Positions 1 through 13,100 of a stretch of DNA of 64,000 bases are shown one piece after another. Position 1 is the first letter of the stretch; each line of letters begins with the position of its first letter. The stretch lies in assembly GCA_916700875.1 (NCBI GenBank), contig CAKAKS010000067.1:23073591-23137590 (forward strand). Direction: 5' to 3'. The notes beneath the pieces are model-generated. The model saw nothing but the letters and a program-made list of their open reading frames with translations. It ran no database searches and was not told the DNA's origin. The DNA comes from Sebastes aleutianus (lineage: Eukaryota > Chordata > Actinopteri > Perciformes > Sebastidae). The position numbers and the translations under genes were made by a program.

Positions 1-678
1 CATCACTTTTAAATGATCAAATTCTCGAAATCCTGCCTTTTAAATTTAGTAAATATAGTCACGGATTAAACATTAACTTTTGGAGCTGTCAGTTTTTTCA
101 GTTAGGAAATGACAAGTTATTATTATTATTATTATTACTATATTATTATTATTATTTTCTAAATGATAAGAAAACATTTCTCATCATTTAGATTGTTTAG
201 GTTTTTAATCCACATTTAAAAACATTTTTTTTTTTTTAAATCCATCAGTCCACTGATGGCAGCAGGTACGTTGTGGAAAAACGAGAAGCTGAGTTGAACC
301 CTTCATGCCATCAATCACGTCTCCAATCTTCACAACAGCTCAAAGTTCTATCTAGAAAAACGTTTTGCTGCGTGCGCCAGCTGGTCAAAACCAAATATCT
401 CCAGACGCATTGTTAACATACCCATATAACAAATGACATTATGGTGCCATAAAGCTCCATGTGAAGGAAGTCTGGAGAGAAATAGCGTCACTTTTATGAC
501 AGCAGAAGCTCAATAAGCAGCGTGTCCACATGTCGTTTTCACTGGGAAAAGTTGGGTGTGATTTATTTATTTGGCCCTGCAAAGGTTAAACATCCACCAG
601 CTCGAAAAACTTCCAAGGATCTGATTTGCACACATCTTATCACAGATTGTATACAGTAATGTAAAACAGCCTGCAGAC

Positions 679-1499
679 CAGCTGTTGAGGAAGTATTCAG
701 ATACTTTACTTGTGTAAAAGAATGCAAGTATAATCAGAAAAGGTACTAAAGTAGTACAGTAGTATAATATTAAAAGTAAAAATATTCAATGTAGTAAAAT
801 GCTCCCTGTGACTGTTACACCATTAGATTATTATAACTTCTACATTCATATAAAACCTGGATTTTACTGTTGCAGTTGATGGAGCTCACTTTGAACTATT
901 TATATAGGACTGCAACTAATGATTATTTTTATTATGAATTAATCTGCTGATTATTTTCTCCATTAATTGATTGATTTTTTTGGTTTGTAAAAATTCAGAT
1001 AATAGGGAGAAATGTTGTCACAATTACCCAGAACCCAAAGTGACACCTTCACAATACATTGTCTTGTCCAAACCTCAAAATGATTACAAATAAATTAAAA
1101 TGATTAAAAGGAAAAAAGGTACATTTCAGAAGCTGGAACCATGAAATGTTTTGCAATGCATTTCTGCATGAAACGATTATCAAAATAGTTTCCAATTAAT
1201 TTTCTGTCAACTGATTAATTGACTAATCGTTTCAGCTATTTATACTTATGGTTAGTTTTGGTTAATTTATAACAAAACATCGTATTTTATTAGCTCCTTG
1301 TTTGTTTTGTGTGCAAAAATCTTCATTTGTAAAGCAACAAACTGTCAAATGATTGTTTTGAATTAATAAGTACTTAATATTTCCCTCTAAACTGTAGTGG
1401 AGTAGAAGTAGAAGGTGGCATGAGAAGAGAGTACCTCACATTTTTACTATACAGTACAGTACTGGAGTAAATATACTTCGATACTCTCCACTACCGCTG
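679..1499. repeat. Composite inverted-repeat element (MITE-like)
   Basis: The left end (AGTATTCAGATACTTTAC near 692) and the right end (GTAAATATACTTCGATACTC near 1467) are imperfect inverted repeats of each other. The ends resemble a common teleost repeat containing AAGTATTCAGATACTTTACT. A second repeat (907-1237) lies inside it, so this one is older. I found no clear target-site duplication. Confidence 0.55.
907..1237 (+). repeat. Interspersed repeat family 'GCTGCAACTAA', copy 1
   Basis: It begins ACTGCAACTAATGATTATTT and ends GACTAATCGTTTCAGCT, giving short inverted ends. It is one of about five copies in the window (others near 2166, 4221, 16798 and 34607). This copy is diverged and lies within the 679-1499 element. 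Confidence 0.65.
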
Positions 1500-1591
1500 T
1501 AGACTCCACTCCTTTATCCTAGATAAGGAGTAAACACATAACGCTAAAAGGGATAAAATGAGCTTTTCTTGCAAAAGTTATTTCAACCAAC

Positions 1592-1597
1592 TTTATT
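1592..1597 (-). terminator. Likely RPAP2 polyadenylation signal
   Basis: AATAAA on the minus strand, about 105 bases past the RPAP2 stop codon and the first canonical hexamer downstream. The cleavage site itself cannot be seen. Confidence 0.5.
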
Positions 1598-1702
1598 TGT
1601 GTAAAACAAACATTATATTGATATATATATATATATCATTCAGTCAGTGATCCTGAGTGTAAATGTATTATTCATATGTCCATGTCTGGCTGTGTGTGTG
1701 TG

Positions 1703-3636
1703 TCAGGGTGCCGGGGTTTTAAACAGCCGGACTAAGTTCAGAAGGTCCAGCTCCTGCAGGCCGAGCTCCTCCATCAGTGTGTTCAAATACTCGGCTGATG
1801 CCGGCGTCTCCAAGGCTTCACGCACCACCGGAGACACCGCCGACAACCTGAAACACAAAAGTATACACAAGTATTACACACACGCTGACCCCAGGTTATC
1901 GTTGTTACTCATTCCTGTAACCTACCAGACAACAAAACAAAAATGAAACTTAGAATTATAAAAATTTTTAGGACACACTTCAACAGTGATTATAAAGACT
2001 GTCCTAAAACTGAAAGCTCAAGTCTTCTTTAGACAATTTAAAATTATTATCAGGCTATTAAGTTCTTATTTAAGCAGTAAGTTCTGTCACAAGATCCACT
2101 TAGCTACAGTTCTGAGTGCTGTTGAACTAGATTTGAGAGGGTTCTCTTATCCAGATAACAAAGTAGGGCTTCAACTAACGATTATTTTCATGGTTGATTA
2201 ATCTGTCGATTATTTTCTTGTTTAATTGATTAGTTTTTCCGCTATAAAAATGACGATCAGTGCTTCCCAAAGCCCAAGATGACGTCCTCAAATGTCTTGT
2301 TTTGTCCACAACTCAAAGATATTCAGTTTACTATCATAAAGGAGAAAATTTAAATCTTAGCTAGGTGTACCTAATAAACTGGCATCTGAGCGTCATTACG
2401 CCTGCAGTAACGTGTAATCTGTACAGAAACAGTGTCATAATCTATCAAATCAGCACAGACCAAAGAGTGTTTACCTCCGGCTCTAAATCCACTCTTTGCA
2501 ACCTTCCACCTGATCCCCGTCACCTCTCTAACCCCCCGTCCCTCCTCCGTCCCTCCCCCTCTGCCTGTCCCGTCTACCTGTGTGGAGGTGCACTGCTGGT
2601 TAATCTCCGGTTCACCCCAGGGTCTAGTGTTGCAGGGGGGGTTATCCATTATTCAGCCGGCCTGAACAATAAGAGGCCAGACCAGCTCCACAGCTGCCAC
2701 GCAAGCAGATATAGATGAGGCAGCACCACCAAATTATTCATGATGGAGGAATGGAAGGACGGAGACGCTTGAAGTTAAATGGGAACTAATGAAATCATAG
2801 AGTGCTACCGGGACATGTGACAAAGAGGAGAAACGTTCCTGGAAGAAGGGCCGATTAGCAAAGACGGATAAAATAAAAGCTGTCACAATGATAAGCCGTG
2901 GCGTGGCTCGTCATGTAACCATTCACAGTATGTAAGAAATACAGGTTACGAAGTGCTTCATCAGTTAGATAAAATCAGTGGTTTTAAACATTTATCTCTC
3001 AACATCACCTACAATCAGGTCAAAACCACAGCGCACAGATAACGCACATCTTGTCTCTTTTTCCGGAAAATGTTTTATCACAACTCAAAAGATTACTGAG
3101 CTGTAAGATGTAAAATCTATTTGACTCTAACCAGAGATATTTCATACAACCTAAACTACCCCTACTTGTCAGAGATTTAGCTGTACAACTCTAAATCAAT
3201 ATTGCTTTTGCAACCTAATCATTTTTATGTGAGGAAAGAGTTGCTTGCTTTAAGAGTTATAGATTTATAACTCAAGCTGCACAACACATGCTGTATTCTT
3301 TTGTTAAGTTCGAGAGAGCTCACAATGTAAGTTATGATACTGATGCAAACTGACCTCAGGGCCTCTGAGGGGAGTCATAAATCTGAGTCAGCCGGGCACC
3401 AGGTGAAAGTTTTCCCAGGCGGGTCAATTTTAAGTGCTAATTTTGCTTAAATATATACAGAGGAACTCTGTGTGTGTGTGTTTAACTTGAAAGTGTAACA
3501 GGGCTGTTTGTGTGTGCTCTTCTGTCCTGGATCACGGATCTAGAGAGAGAGAGGGGCAATCAGGTGGAGATAAGGCCATGAGGCGTCCGTGTGTACTTAG
3601 GCGGGAGCAGCACGGATCTGTCCGTGAACTGCCAGC

Positions 3637-3682
<46 letters not shown>

Positions 3683-4068
3683 GAGACCATATGGCATGGG
3701 ATAAAACAATGCCACACCGTATAGCGTCCTGTCAAAAGCAACATGAAGCTTTAGGCTGAAAGTGAATCCAAGTCACAGTTGGAACTTGTTTTCTTCTTTG
3801 AATGAAGAACAGAAGCTTTGATTTTTATTTGAGCATTAATCTGTTAATGCAACAGCAGATTTAAGCATAACATTAATATAATGTCAGCTTTAGTTCCAAT
3901 ATGTAAATTTTTTTTTTTCACCCGATCAAGTCTTTCTTCTTTAAAAATTAAAAGAAAATATATATTGGATAGATATCTAATCTATCTATCTGCTGTTTAT
4001 GTCAGCTTCATTTATATCACTACTTTATAACCTCAAACTGATGTAAAAAAAACATACTTTGTTTATGT

Positions 4069-4102
<34 letters not shown>

Positions 4103-7100
4103 TTGCAAACGCCCAGGCAGTGAAGAACAGTGGTTTCCAGTTTGCTGACTGGGTGTATTTCCTGGGAAATGATGGCCCTTGATTTCATATCTTTATTCTC
4201 TTTCACTTACTCTCCTCTACAGCTGGAACAATTAATTGATTAAATCGATTAGTTGTCGACTATTACATTAATCGTCAACTATTTTGATAATTGATTAATT
4301 GGTTTGAGTAATTTTTTAAGAAAAAAAAGTCAAAATTCTCTGATTCCAGCTTCTTAAATGTGAATATTTTCTGGTTTCTTTACTCCTCTATGACTGTAAA
4401 CTGAATATCTTTGAGTTGTGGACAAAACAAAACATTTGAGGACGTCATCTCGGGCTTTGGGAAACACTGATTGACATTTTCTGACATTTTATAGACCAAA
4501 CAACTGATTGGTTAATCGAGAAAATAGTTAATCAACAATGAAAATAATTGTTAGTTGCAGCCGTACTCTCCTCTACAACTAAGGAGCAGACCGTCTAGCT
4601 GTCAGGGTGCATCCTCTTAACCCTGAAGTAACACATTCACACACAGACACACACTTTGTAAACTTACAGATGGAGAAGCACGACAGCTAAGAGGGTCCAC
4701 TCTGGAGTTTTGTGGATGATGTTTGTGTTGGTGAACCTGTGGTGTTAAGAAAAAAACAGAGTGAGCAACAGGTCAGTCATAACATAGTTTATTTGTCTGT
4801 GTGTTGCAGATCAATCTAACCACAGAACATATGTGAACATACACATAACTCTAGGTAGGAGCAACAGTCTCCATAGGCAGGTGTCAAAAATCACCTGATT
4901 CTGCCGATAAGTAAACTGGGAAAACAAAACGTGCACAAGGCCGGCCCGACCGCCACAAACACCGCCCGCAATAGAGCAGTGATGTATGTCTCTGTGACAG
5001 CGCTGTGTACAGTCTTTGGTTTGAGCCTCTTGTCAGCGGGGCCTCTGACAGCAGAAAAGAGAATTCCTGGAAGCAGGACTCTGGAGGTGTTACTTACTCA
5101 CCACACAGTGATTTAATAGCACTCCTGTTGAAAACATCCCAACCAGCCAATGGGAGCACAGAGTTCTTCTATGGCAGGAAATGGTCAATTCTGGTGCAAG
5201 TTTTAAGGATTTTTTATTAAACCGCTATACTGACTATTACTAGGCAAGAAAAATATTTATTACATTTCTATTATGTAACAAATGCCACGTTAAAATGTTA
5301 TAATGTTCCGATTAAAAACACACACAATAACAAAGGGCACAAATTAAAGACCTTGGTCCACCACACAAGTGTTTTCCCTTATTTTGTCTAATTATGGTGC
5401 CTTGAAATGGGGTCGTGTTTACGAGAAGAGTCCATATGAACGCCCCCCTCATGTTGTATTCACGACCTCGTAAGTGGAAAGTTTCTGAAAGCTCTGAGTT
5501 CACGAGTTGTGACGTGTTTGTTGACATTGTGAGAAATGGCGGAGGACATGGAAGTACATTTTTCAGTGCATAATAAGTGAATATATTGTAATTTTAGTCG
5601 TATATAGTTTTTCTTGGTAATTTATAATACATCTGACGAAAATGTTGATATTTCCAACGTTCTTATCTTTTTCCTCAGAATATAGACATAATTAATGTTA
5701 TTAACTTCAGCTGCACTTGTCCTGCTATGACATAAAAATAACATCTATAAAAGGGTTGATATAACACTCCTGTTGTTGTTCATGCCTTCCTGTAGGAGGC
5801 ACCAGAGGTCTTCATCAACTCTTCCAACAATGTTGTGGAATGTAAATAAAATCTGTTTGTTGATTACAAGTTTAACGCTCTAATTTCTCTGAGAATATTA
5901 CACTGATTTTGGGAAGATGGATGTTTTTGTTGCTGCTTGCAGAGAGTTCACAGATCACACTGGATGGCAGATTTGTTTTCTCAAGAAAAAACAATACTCA
6001 CTCTGGGGAAATATATACTGTATATACATCTCAATGACGCACGAGTTTCAGTGGGCAACATGGTGCAATAAGAATAAAGCCTATATGTGCAATATGTTGT
6101 ATTAGGGACATGACAGAATCCCCAAATAACTTGAGAAAGCACAGGTGTACCTTACAAATTTGCAGCTATAAAGTTGGGGTACATCCCCATCCCATGAATA
6201 TAACAGGATGTCTCTACACACAGCAGAAATGTTGTCATTTTGTTGCATGCAGAATATTGTCTCTAGTACTGTACCTTTAAATGTGTTGATGTGAACCGTG
6301 ATGCCCTGTCAACACAGTGTTTTTTGTCTTCTCGAGACGTTAAAATTACAGTTAAAAAGACAATTTTGTGACACATTTTAGGCCTCGTCAGAGCACTAAA
6401 ATTATCAGACCACAAAGAAAGCGTGTGTGTGTAACTGTGTGACCTTATGCAAGCAGACCTGCAGAGAAGTGTGTATCTGTGTGTGTGCTGCACTGACCTG
6501 AATGTCCTGACCAGGTTGTTCAGGTCAGTGGAGACGTCGCTCATGGTGAGACGCAGAGGACCGACGATGTTTCTGAGGCTGCAACACGACACAGAGACAA
6601 AAACATCAGGGACAAAGAGAGACAACTACAACAGAAAAACTATAATTTTTACTGCCAATACATTTGTGCTGTTAAGGGGAGCTAGAATATAATTGTAACA
6701 GATACAATAAATACTGAGCGTGTGAATTTAAGTATATTTGTGTAGTGTTCATAAAACCAATACATAGTCCTGTAACAGCATGACACAACCAGAGTCCAGC
6801 CTCTTGATAACAGTTTGCCAACACATGTTAATAAGCACGCTCAGGTAATGCACACAGCTGAAAGAGACACACACACACACACACACACACACCAGCTGGT
6901 GAGCTTCTCCACTGTGATCCTTTTCTGGATGAGGTGCTGAGCGTGAGAGTCAATGAGCGGCAGAGCTGGGTCCTTTGTGCTCTGGTCCTGGACTGTCACC
7001 TGGTGGGAGATCAGACGAGATGTGTGAGTGTTGGAGAGCAAACCTCAGTACATACACACACTTACAACCGTCCCAATCACATCTGTTTACACAATATATT

Positions 7101-10100
7101 TCCTTTATAGTGCCTCCATGTGGCCATTGACTCTTACAACAAGGCCCTTCATTCACAACCCTCCTCTTTTTTCCTCACTCACCTTGTTTCCCTGCGGCTC
7201 CTCTACCTCCTCAGGTAGAATCCAGGTCCCCTTATAAAACTCCCTGATTCTCAGGTCCAGCTGCTGAGTCTCCTGCTGCAGCGTCTGGTAGTCTGGAGCT
7301 GCGGCAGACGGTTGCTTCTGCACCCCGGCATCGACCCCTTCTGCATCCTCATCGGTCACCTCATCCTCAAAGTCGTCTTCATCCAGCTCCTCCACCTCTT
7401 TTTCTTCTTTAACATCAGTGAAAGGCGAGCTGAGTGAATGTTCGACACCATACAGGAACTTCAGGGTCTCGTCGGTGCTCCAGTCCTTCAACGTTCTTCT
7501 CAGGCACTCGAGGAGATTCAGCCGAAAGGAGTCAGGTTTTGCTCCAGCAGTGTGGTTCTTGAGTAGATCTCGTAGCCCCGCTGCCCCTCTCTTGCTCATA
7601 CCCACCTGGGTGATGTTGAGGCCCGGCTGGCTAGTCGATGCCGCGTCGTGGCCGTCCTGATTCGTGTTGATCGAGGTTGAAGAGAGTTTGCTTTCTGTCG
7701 AGCTGTTTGAGTCTTCACATGGTGGAGAAGTGAGTAGATGTGTGTGTTCTGCTTGTGTGGCTGTTGAGTCAACAGGCGGTGGAGCAGAGTGAGTGACTGT
7801 CTCAGATAAATTGTACAAATTCAGCTTAGCTGTAGCCTCTTCCAGGCTGGATTCGCATGGCAGGCCTTTCTCCTCTGGCGCCTGCTCTCCGTTAGGTTTG
7901 TCTGTGTTGAATGAGTGCAGCCTCTTTTCAGCGTCAGTTCCAACTTCTGTTTCACAAGGAAGTGACTCCTGTTGATTCTCATCTTCTCTCATTTTCCCCT
8001 CGCTCTCTGCGCCCCGACTTTGACGACCCTCAGCCTCCTTTTCACCTCCATCTCTCCTCTGTTTCTTTCGCCTCTCCATCTTCCCTCGATCCCCTTTCGT
8101 GTCTCCATCTGTGCGTTTAGGCAGGTCGCCCCAGTGCACCCTGGGTCCCTGCCGCTGGGAAATCACGCTGGAGACAAAGTCCTGCTCCTGTTCAGTGTCG
8201 CTGCTTTCACTGTGGCCGAGGCCGGCTGCAGCAGAACCCTGCTGAGAGCTGTGAGGGTCCTCCGGGTTCTCGACGTCGTCCTCTTCGAGACGCCTCTCCA
8301 ACAGTCTCACCTCCTCGCCAGAACTCCCGCTGGAAACACATGGGTTACACTGAATTAGTCCGTCTATTATAAAACCTGTATTACATTTAAGACACTAAAC
8401 ACCTACAATTTTTAAATATATCCATTAGATGGTTGAATCAGCTCTAAAAATAGATATCTAATATGTTAGTATTAAAAATATTCATTACGTACCCATCTCC
8501 TTTCTTCATTAATATAATTTCTGGAGGACTGTCAGTGAGAAAGAAAGTAAACACACAGTCTTAATATGTAGAAGATTATAATATTCAATAATCAGTTCAT
8601 AGTTGTGATTTAGGACAGAGACGAGAACAGCACACATACCTCTCATGCTGTCTGAGCCAAAGAGGCGTATTCGAGATTTGTAGCTCAAACTCTTTGGAAG
8701 CTTTGTAGCAGAAGTTACTACAATAACACTAATCACAAGAGAGACACAAAAATAATCTTTATTTTCACTGTTTCTTCGAAAACAAATGTATAAAATATTT
8801 ATTATTAAAAATCCACACATAGCAGCTCTTACCTTGCGCTCTGTGATGTCGTACACCTTATTGGTTTTAGTAGAAATTTTAAACTTTTGAGTTGGGATCT
8901 ATAAAACGAACAGAAGCACAGGGTCAGATTAGAAGCATAAAACAAAAGCGACACAATGACGTTTAGTACTTGCACAGGAGTGTAAAGACTGTGCAAAAAA
9001 GGATGATCTTACCTTGCCCAGTTTTTTTGAACATATGGGATAACCACACAGTTTAGCAATGAATCTCTCCTCCACAGTATCTTTGTAATTAGCAGGAACG
9101 ATGAACCTCGCCTGTGAGGAAAGGAGAAAATAAGAATCTGAGTGTATTTGTTTTAATGGTATTCTAATGCTTGGTCAATTAAAACATAGCAAATGTGATA
9201 ATTTACTGCCTTCCACCATAACGAAAAAAATATTTGTCTTGAAATGTCACTGATTGAACAAAAAACCTTACATATCAGTATGTGACAGGGGAAATTACTT
9301 CTAGGCTGACAAGTAAATGATCCTTAATATAAGTTAGTCTCAACAAACAAAAAAATAAACTACTTAACTGTGTCTCGGAAAGGAAACTAATAAATGAGAG
9401 AGGATTAAATTAATGTTATATAATTTCACTTTAATTTTAGATGACACAATTGTTTAAGTGTCACTTGACAATTGATTAAAAATGTCGACAGACCCATGTT
9501 CTTTGGATAGAAACACTATCACAGTCTACACGGGAAAAGGTTAATTAGTTAGGATGGAAATGGAGGGTGAAACTAAGTGGCAAAATCAACATTAGAGTGG
9601 CTAGGCAGTGATGTAAGAGTAACAGGACCAGGGTAATTACAGAAAGACATAACACAAGACCAGGTAGGCCAGGGGTCAGCAACCTGTGGCTCCGGAGCCA
9701 CATGCAGCTCTTTAGCTCCTCTCCAGTGGCTCCCTGTGGAGTTTTTAAAAATGGAAATGAATAACTGTTTTTTGTTTACATTTTCATTTTTATTTATCAT
9801 TGTTGTAGGTCTATGGTACGACTGTACGATGGAGTATTAGGGCCACATTGAGGAAAAAAATGTATCTGAGATTTCGAGATTAAAGTCATAATATTATAAA
9901 GTAGTAATTTTACGTGTTATTTTCTTTTTTCTCGTAAAGTTACGACTTTATTCTCGTAATATTACAACATGTTTTTTCCTCAATGTGGCCCTAATACTCT
10001 GTAGTACATTTGCACTTTGGCCCTCACTGCATTAGACTTATATACTATATACTAAGAGTATAAACTGTGTTACCTTCATCACAATGCTCAAATGTTTTGC

Positions 10101-13100
10101 GGCTCCAGACAGATTTATTTTTTTTGTTTTGCCTAAAATGGCTCTTTTGATTGTAAAGGTTGCTGACCCCTGAGGTAGGCATAACTCTCCCAAGACTTCA
10201 ATACCATGGACAATCCCAAAGCTTGTGCCATGTCTAGCTGATGTTAAGACACTTTAGGGGTGAACTGTGAGCTGAGGCTTCTGCTGGTCTGCTGCTAAAG
10301 TGAACTCAGGTGATACATACACAGTCAACCAGGAAGTCTTCAGCCACACTGTCCTCCAGGAGACGCTCCACCACCTTCAGGGCTATCTGCTCCAGGTCCA
10401 ACTTCTCCCTTAACTTCTCCATCACTATCTCCCTCCTGACACAAGAGGGTAAACACACACATTAGAAGTCTTGTTACTATTGTTGTTATTATTAATAATA
10501 ATAAAGTCAAAACAGTTCTATGTTAGAGAGTCACAAGGCATTCGAAAACAACATATTGAAAGTTTTTATAAGTGCCTATAAAACAGATTCGGGGCTTAAA
10601 GTAATTTCAAGAATATATAGAGGACTTCAGGATGCTGAAATAGCAAGAACCACTTACGTGAAACAAAAATGGGAACGCAAAACTAATAGCTGCATTCCAG
10701 AAGAAGTTTGGTTACAATATTGTGAATTTCAATGGAAGATATCGAGCTCAACCTTATGGAGAGCGTTTGACTGGAAGACTGTTAGTAGATTTTTTATTAC
10801 ACCTGTTCAGAAGTCTCATCATTCAGGCTCTTCCAGCTGCTGGAGGAACTGTGGCTCCCAGGTAGCCAACCACTATCACCTGTTTTCGGCCTGTCCAAAA
10901 GTAAATTCCTTTTGGCCTAAGATTTACACAGAATTAGTTACTATATTTGGTACAAACATAGTTTTTAAGTTGGACGAACTCCTGTTTGGTCTTCTACTTT
11001 CAACAACTACAAATATTAAAAGAAAATACTTGTTTGGAATATTGAGTGTAGCTGCTAGAAAAGCAATTACTAAGAAATGGCTTAAACCAGATTACCCCAT
11101 CATTGGAGAACTGGTATGATGTAATTTATGAAATATTTGTAACGGAAAGAAATACTTTCTCAATGAGGCTTCAAGAAACTAAATTTGAGGAAATTTGGAA
11201 GGAGTGGAAAAAGTATATTTCCCCCAAAACGCCCTTCTTTTGTTTATTTTTTTTTCTTTTCTAAATGTAATTTCTTTTAATTATTATTATGAATTATTTT
11301 ATCTTATTTCACATGAAAACACCCCCTGTTCTATCTGTGTTTTCTATAATTTAATTGTAAAAAAGTGGAAAAGTTGGTTCACTTCATATTTGTATCTAAT
11401 TAAGTATGTTTATGATGTAAATTTCTGAGTAAAAACAAATAAAGGAAAAACAAAATGAAAAAAAAATAATAATAAGTCAAGTAACAGGAATTTCATCCAG
11501 TCAAAATAAGCCCTTTTTTCACACCTTCTTGCTTCTTCTTCAGCGGTCGGTTCTTTGACTCCTTTCCCATCTGCCACACAAACATAGTTACAGGATTAAA
11601 ATACTATAATATGACTGTTAAATGTTTCCCACTGAAGATACAGATACAGATACAGTATGATATATACAGTATGATATAGATACAGTATGATATAGATACA
11701 GTATAGTATAGATACAGTATGGTATAGATACAGTGTGATATAGATATAGTATGATATAGATAGAGTGTGATATAGATACAGTATGATATAGATATAGTGT
11801 GATATAGATAGAGTATGATATAGATACAGTGTGATATAGATAGAGTATGGTATAGATACAGTATGATATAGATACAGTATGATATAGATACAGTATAGAT
11901 ACAGTATGATATAGATACAGTATAGTATAGATACAGTATGATATAGATACAGTGTGATATAGATACAGTATGATATAGATACAGTATGATATAGATACAG
12001 TATGGTATAGATACAGTATGATATAGATATAGTATGATATAGATAGTGTGATATAGATATAGTATGATATAGATACAGTGTGATATAGATATAGTATGAT
12101 ATAGATACAGTGTGATATAGATATAGTATGATATAGATACAGTGTGATATAGATACAGTGTGATATAGATACAGTATGATATAGATATAGTGTGATATAG
12201 ATACAGTGTGATATAGATATAGTATGATATAGATACAGTATGATATAGATACAGTAGGCTATAGATACAGTATGATATAGATATAGTATGATATAGATAG
12301 AGTGTGATATAGATATAGTATGATATAGATATAGTGTGATATAGATATAGTATGATATAGATACAGTATGATATAGATATAGTATGATATAGATACAGTA
12401 TGATATAGATATAGTATGATATAGATACAGTATGATATAGATATAGTATGATATAGATACAGTATGATACAGATATAGTATGATATAGATACAGAATGAT
12501 ATAGATATAGTATGATATAGATACAGTGTGATATAGATATAGTATGATATAGATACAGTATGATATAGATATAGTATGATATAGATACAGTATGATATAG
12601 ATATAGTATGATATAGATACAGTATGATATAGATACAGTGTGATATAGATATAGTATGATATAGATACAGTATGATATAGATACAGTATGATATAGATAC
12701 AGTATGATATAGATACAGTGTGATATAGATATAGTATGATATAGATACAGTATGATATAGATACAGTATGATATAGATACAGTATGATATAGATACAGTA
12801 TGATATAGATATAGTATGATATAGATAGAGTGTGATATAGATACAGTGTGATATATAGTATGATATAGATACAGTATGATATAGATACAGTATGATATAG
12901 ATACAGTGTGATATAGATATAGTATGATATAGATACAGTATGATATAGATATAGTATGATATAGATACAGTATGATATAGATATAGAGTGATATAGATAT
13001 AGTATGATATAGATATAGTATGATATAGATACAGTGTGATATAGATATAGTATGATATAGATACAGTATGATATAGATACAGTGTGATATAGATATAGTA

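Larger units (their letters stand above)
1..1590. other. Region downstream of RPAP2, no gene
   Basis: I see no coding exon here. It holds a short TAT/TTA microsatellite near 119-160 and a composite transposon-like repeat (679-1499) listed separately. The rest is AT-rich and unremarkable. RPAP2 transcription should end near its right edge. Confidence 0.6.

Noticed and set aside
5310..5560. Possible short gene near GAGAAATGGCGGAGGACATGG
   Set aside because: It resembles a dispersed fish repeat, has no splice or homology support, and lies in an RPAP2 intron.
7418..8358. Plus-strand frames over the large RPAP2 exon
   Set aside because: They are shadows of the RPAP2 coding strand.
8711..8717. 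RPAP2 acceptor at TTGTAG|TAACTTC
   Set aside because: It would break phase; the acceptor 11 bases upstream keeps the frame and restores the CYCSNFC motif.
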